Assembly (NCBI GenBank): GCA_016282555.1
Contig: JAEEKU010000022.1
Span: 1 to 7,425, forward strand
Length of the DNA: 7,425 bases
Direction of reading: 5' to 3'
DNA from: Methanomassiliicoccaceae archaeon
GTDB taxonomy: Archaea; Thermoplasmatota; Thermoplasmata; Methanomassiliicoccales; Methanomethylophilaceae
Below, in pieces: positions 5,528 to 7,425 of this stretch. Below the pieces are notes generated by a model. That model saw nothing but the letters and a program-made list of their open reading frames with translations, was not told the origin of the DNA and did no database searches. The translations under genes were made by a program, and so were the position numbers. The first letter of the stretch is position 1. The number at the start of each line of letters is the position of its first letter.

Positions 5528-6595
5528 ATGGATGCTGGATCTTCAGCCGGAGAAAAACCGGACGCGGGTTACGATTACCGCAAATCCGTTCACAGAAAGT
5601 ACATGTTTGCGGCGGCGTTAGCCGTTATCGCGGTAGTTTCGGTGTTTCTCGATCTTTACTGCACTACATACAACTACATGTCTTTGGATCAGTTTTTCAA
5701 AGCCATATTCACGCCGGACAGAGCAACCGATATCAACGTAAGGATAATCAGGAACATACAGGCGCCCATAGCAGTCATAGGCATCCTGTGCGGAGCGACG
5801 TTCGGTTTCGCCGGAGCCGTGATGCAGACGATGCTCAACAACCCTCTGGCCAGCCCGTACACGCTGGGTATTTCGTCGGGAGCGTCGCTGGGGGCGGCCA
5901 TAGCGATAGCGTTCGGCGCATCGGCCTTATCGATAGGGGTGCTGGCGGTTCCCCTGTCCGCGTTCTGCTTCTCGATGATCATATGCCTTTTCATATTCCT
6001 GATAGCGAAAAGGCAGAGCTTCAACGCGACCATTCTGATTCTGGCCGGAGTCGGCATCGTCCAGCTGTTCAGCGCTCTGCAGTCCATGCTGCAGTATTTC
6101 ATCGATTCGGAGACGCTCCGCAACATCACCTTCTGGACTATGGGGAGCCTTGAAAAAGCCACGTGGCAGATCGACGGGCTGATCGCAGGCCTGTTCCTGA
6201 TCTCGTTCATAATCCTGTACAGGAAAGCCTGGCTTCTCACGGCTATGAGGCTCGGGGACAACAAAGCGCGCTCTCTCGGAATCGATGTTTCGAAGCTCCG
6301 GAGGAATATGTTCGTGCTGATCTCCGTTCTTACCGCCGGAACCGTCTCCTTCGTGGGGGCTATAGGTTTCATCGGGATAGTAGCGCCTCATATCTCCCGC
6401 ATGATAGTCGGGGAGGATCAGCGCTATCTCCTTCTCACGTCCGCGCTGCTCGGAGCATGCATTCTCGAATTCGCGGATATCCTCAGCAAGACGATATCCG
6501 TCGGAATAGTCTATCCCATAGGGATCATCACCGCCATAATCGGGCTGCCGTTCTACTTCTCCCTGCTTCTGAGGAAAAAGAAGGCGATCGTATGA
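5528..6595 (+). CDS. ABC transporter permease, FecCD/BtuC family
   Basis: This is the membrane channel of the importer, expected to act as a homodimer. The 355-residue protein has a cytoplasmic N-terminus of about 25 residues, then about nine to ten hydrophobic segments. Family signatures are clear. GATFGFAGAVMQTMLNNPLASPYTLGISSGASLG (89-122) matches the G-x-x-x-Q-x-x-x-x-N-P-L-A-x-P core, and FWTMGSL is at 202-208. LGDNKARSLGID (242-253) is the cytoplasmic loop that contacts the ATPase. FVGAIGFIGIVAPHISRMIVG (275-295) and YPIGIITAIIGLPFYFSLL (329-347) close the list. GGAGG (5517-5521), six bases before ATG 5528, supports the start. Length is near the family norm of 330-350. The arginine-proline motif (R-x-P-R) usual before the first conserved glycine block is RNIQAP (75-80) here. 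The stop overlaps the ATPase start as ATGA. Confidence 0.96.
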   Translation: MDAGSSAGEKPDAGYDYRKSVHRKYMFAAALAVIAVVSVFLDLYCTTYNYMSLDQFFKAIFTPDRATDINVRIIRNIQAPIAVIGILCGATFGFAGAVMQTMLNNPLASPYTLGISSGASLGAAIAIAFGASALSIGVLAVPLSAFCFSMIICLFIFLIAKRQSFNATILILAGVGIVQLFSALQSMLQYFIDSETLRNITFWTMGSLEKATWQIDGLIAGLFLISFIILYRKAWLLTAMRLGDNKARSLGIDVSKLRRNMFVLISVLTAGTVSFVGAIGFIGIVAPHISRMIVGEDQRYLLLTSALLGACILEFADILSKTISVGIVYPIGIITAIIGLPFYFSLLLRKKKAIV

Positions 6596-7422
6596 GCACG
6601 AAAGTACAGATAGAGCATCTGAAATTCGGATACGGCGGCCCCGATCCGGAGATTCTCAGGGATATATCGTTCACAGCCATGCCCGGAGAGATAACGGCCA
6701 TAGTCGGTCCGAACGGGACGGGCAAAACCACGCTTCTCAAATGCATATCCAATCTGCTTTCGCGCCAGGGCAGGGTGCTGTTCGACGGGCGCGAGCTTTC
6801 CCGCGAAGAAATGATACAGAAGATGAGCTACATGGAGCAGGACACGGACTGCCCCGTAAGCCTTTCGGTCTTCGAGGTCGTCATGCTGGGTCTCGTGAGC
6901 AGACTGGGATTCCGCGTCTCCGACGAGGACATCAGCAAAGTCAACGAAGTGCTGGAGCTGGTGGGGATACGGGATCTCGCCGGGAAGAACATATCCGAAA
7001 TAAGCGGAGGCCAGAGACAGCTGGCGTTTATCGCTCAGGCGCTGGTGAAAGAGCCCGACGTGCTGATTCTGGACGAGCCCACCAGCGCGCTGGATCTCTT
7101 CAACCAGTTCACGCTCGTGAATTTCATCAAAAAAGTCACCAGAGAAAAAAACTGCACCACTATAGTGACGCTTCATCATCTGGATGTAGCGCTGAAGTAT
7201 TCCGACAGAGTCGTCGTCCTGAACAAGGGCAGCGTCTACTGCGATACGTCCGCCAGCGAAGCTTTCACCGAGGAAATGCTGTACGACGTCTATCGCGTTT
7301 TTTCCAAAATCGAAGTCGACGAAAACGGAGACAAACATCTTATGATACTCCGTCCCAGAGTGAAGACCGATCCTGGCAGCTGGGACGAGCTCGTAAACGG
7401 GAGAAAGGAAAATGCCTGCTAA
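6592..7422 (+). CDS. ABC transporter ATP-binding protein, FecE/BtuD family
   Basis: This cytoplasmic ATPase powers the importer by dimerising on the permease loops. The 276-residue protein has Walker A GPNGTGKTT at 39-47, a Q-loop at about Gln83 (YMEQD) and the signature ISGGQRQ at 137-143. Walker B is VLILDEP at 157-163, the D-loop SALD at 165-168 and the H-switch His195 (TLHHLDVA). In the H-switch the residue after histidine is His instead of the more usual Asp. All catalytic residues are present. The C-terminal part after about residue 235 (EVDENGDKHLMILRP) is the short regulatory tail usual in this group. The ATG at 6592 overlaps the permease TGA by four bases, so translation is coupled. 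A longer frame upstream of 6592 is only the out-of-frame shadow of the permease gene. The binding-protein ligand decides the substrate, which is unknown. Confidence 0.96.
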   Translation: MSTKVQIEHLKFGYGGPDPEILRDISFTAMPGEITAIVGPNGTGKTTLLKCISNLLSRQGRVLFDGRELSREEMIQKMSYMEQDTDCPVSLSVFEVVMLGLVSRLGFRVSDEDISKVNEVLELVGIRDLAGKNISEISGGQRQLAFIAQALVKEPDVLILDEPTSALDLFNQFTLVNFIKKVTREKNCTTIVTLHHLDVALKYSDRVVVLNKGSVYCDTSASEAFTEEMLYDVYRVFSKIEVDENGDKHLMILRPRVKTDPGSWDELVNGRKENAC

Positions 7423-7425
7423 GAA
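7412..7425 (+). CDS. Possible start of a further operon gene, cut by the window edge
   Basis: An ATG at 7412 opens a different frame inside the last codons of the ATPase gene and reads MPAK before the window ends. A purine-rich GGGAGAAAGGAA stretch directly precedes it, and an 11-base overlap with the upstream gene is typical of coupled operon genes. Only four whole codons are visible, so neither the product nor even its reality can be judged. Confidence 0.4.

Noticed and set aside
5470..6153. Plus-strand frame overlapping the first half of the permease
   Set aside because: It is an Arg/His/Ser-rich shadow in another frame. The FecCD signatures are all in the frame starting at 5528.
6163..6591. 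N-terminal extension of the ATPase frame upstream of ATG 6592
   Set aside because: The extension is Arg/Ser-rich and out of frame over the permease gene. The Walker protein begins normally at 6592 with the ATGA overlap.
1..7425. Insertion sequences, transposases, toxin-antitoxin or phage defence genes
   Set aside because: All intact frames are housekeeping or transport genes or two unknown proteins without such motifs, and no terminal inverted repeats with target duplications were found.

Overview
This window looks like ordinary-to-accessory chromosome from an archaeon, most likely a methanogen-like euryarchaeon of the Methanomassiliicoccales/Thermoplasmata type. This placement is inferred from protein style and gene content; there is no rRNA in the window. 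Points in favour are a short HypB without the bacterial N-terminal CxxCGC motif, an archaeal-style PurD, TATA-like boxes about 25 bp ahead of starts, T-tract terminators, and extracytoplasmic proteins held by an uncleaved N-terminal helix. Seven stop codons are visible and none is TAG (5 TGA, 2 TAA). That fits, but does not prove, a lineage that uses pyrrolysine.

Left part (1-2653, minus strand): a tight set transcribed right to left, hypB -> purD -> truA. hypB and purD are 9 bp apart, and purD and truA share an ATGA overlap. It combines a nickel-insertion GTPase for [NiFe]-hydrogenase maturation, the second step of purine synthesis and a tRNA pseudouridine synthase. truA runs off the left edge.

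Middle (2654-4195): a 128-bp divergent promoter region separates hypB from a small membrane-anchored extracytoplasmic protein of unknown function (2782-3192). That gene ends in a hairpin plus T-tract terminator and converges on an unrecognised acidic protein encoded on the minus strand (3226-3897). Then follows an AT-rich divergent intergenic region (3898-4195) rich in short palindromes, with no gene or RNA recognised in it.

Right part (4196-7425, plus strand): an ABC importer of the iron-siderophore/heme/cobalamin family, made of substrate-binding protein, FecCD-type permease and FecE/BtuD-type ATPase. A hairpin terminator lies between the binding protein and the permease. Permease and ATPase overlap by ATGA, and another reading frame begins inside the ATPase 3' end and leaves the window. 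The binding protein captures ligand outside the cell, the permease forms the channel and the ATPase drives import.

The most unusual point is that the binding protein has no ATG, GTG or TTG at the position where its ribosome binding site and membrane anchor say it should start. An ATA codon sits there. I found no convincing wholly new system. The best leads are that start, the inverted repeat at its promoter, the internal terminator, and the two unrecognised proteins.
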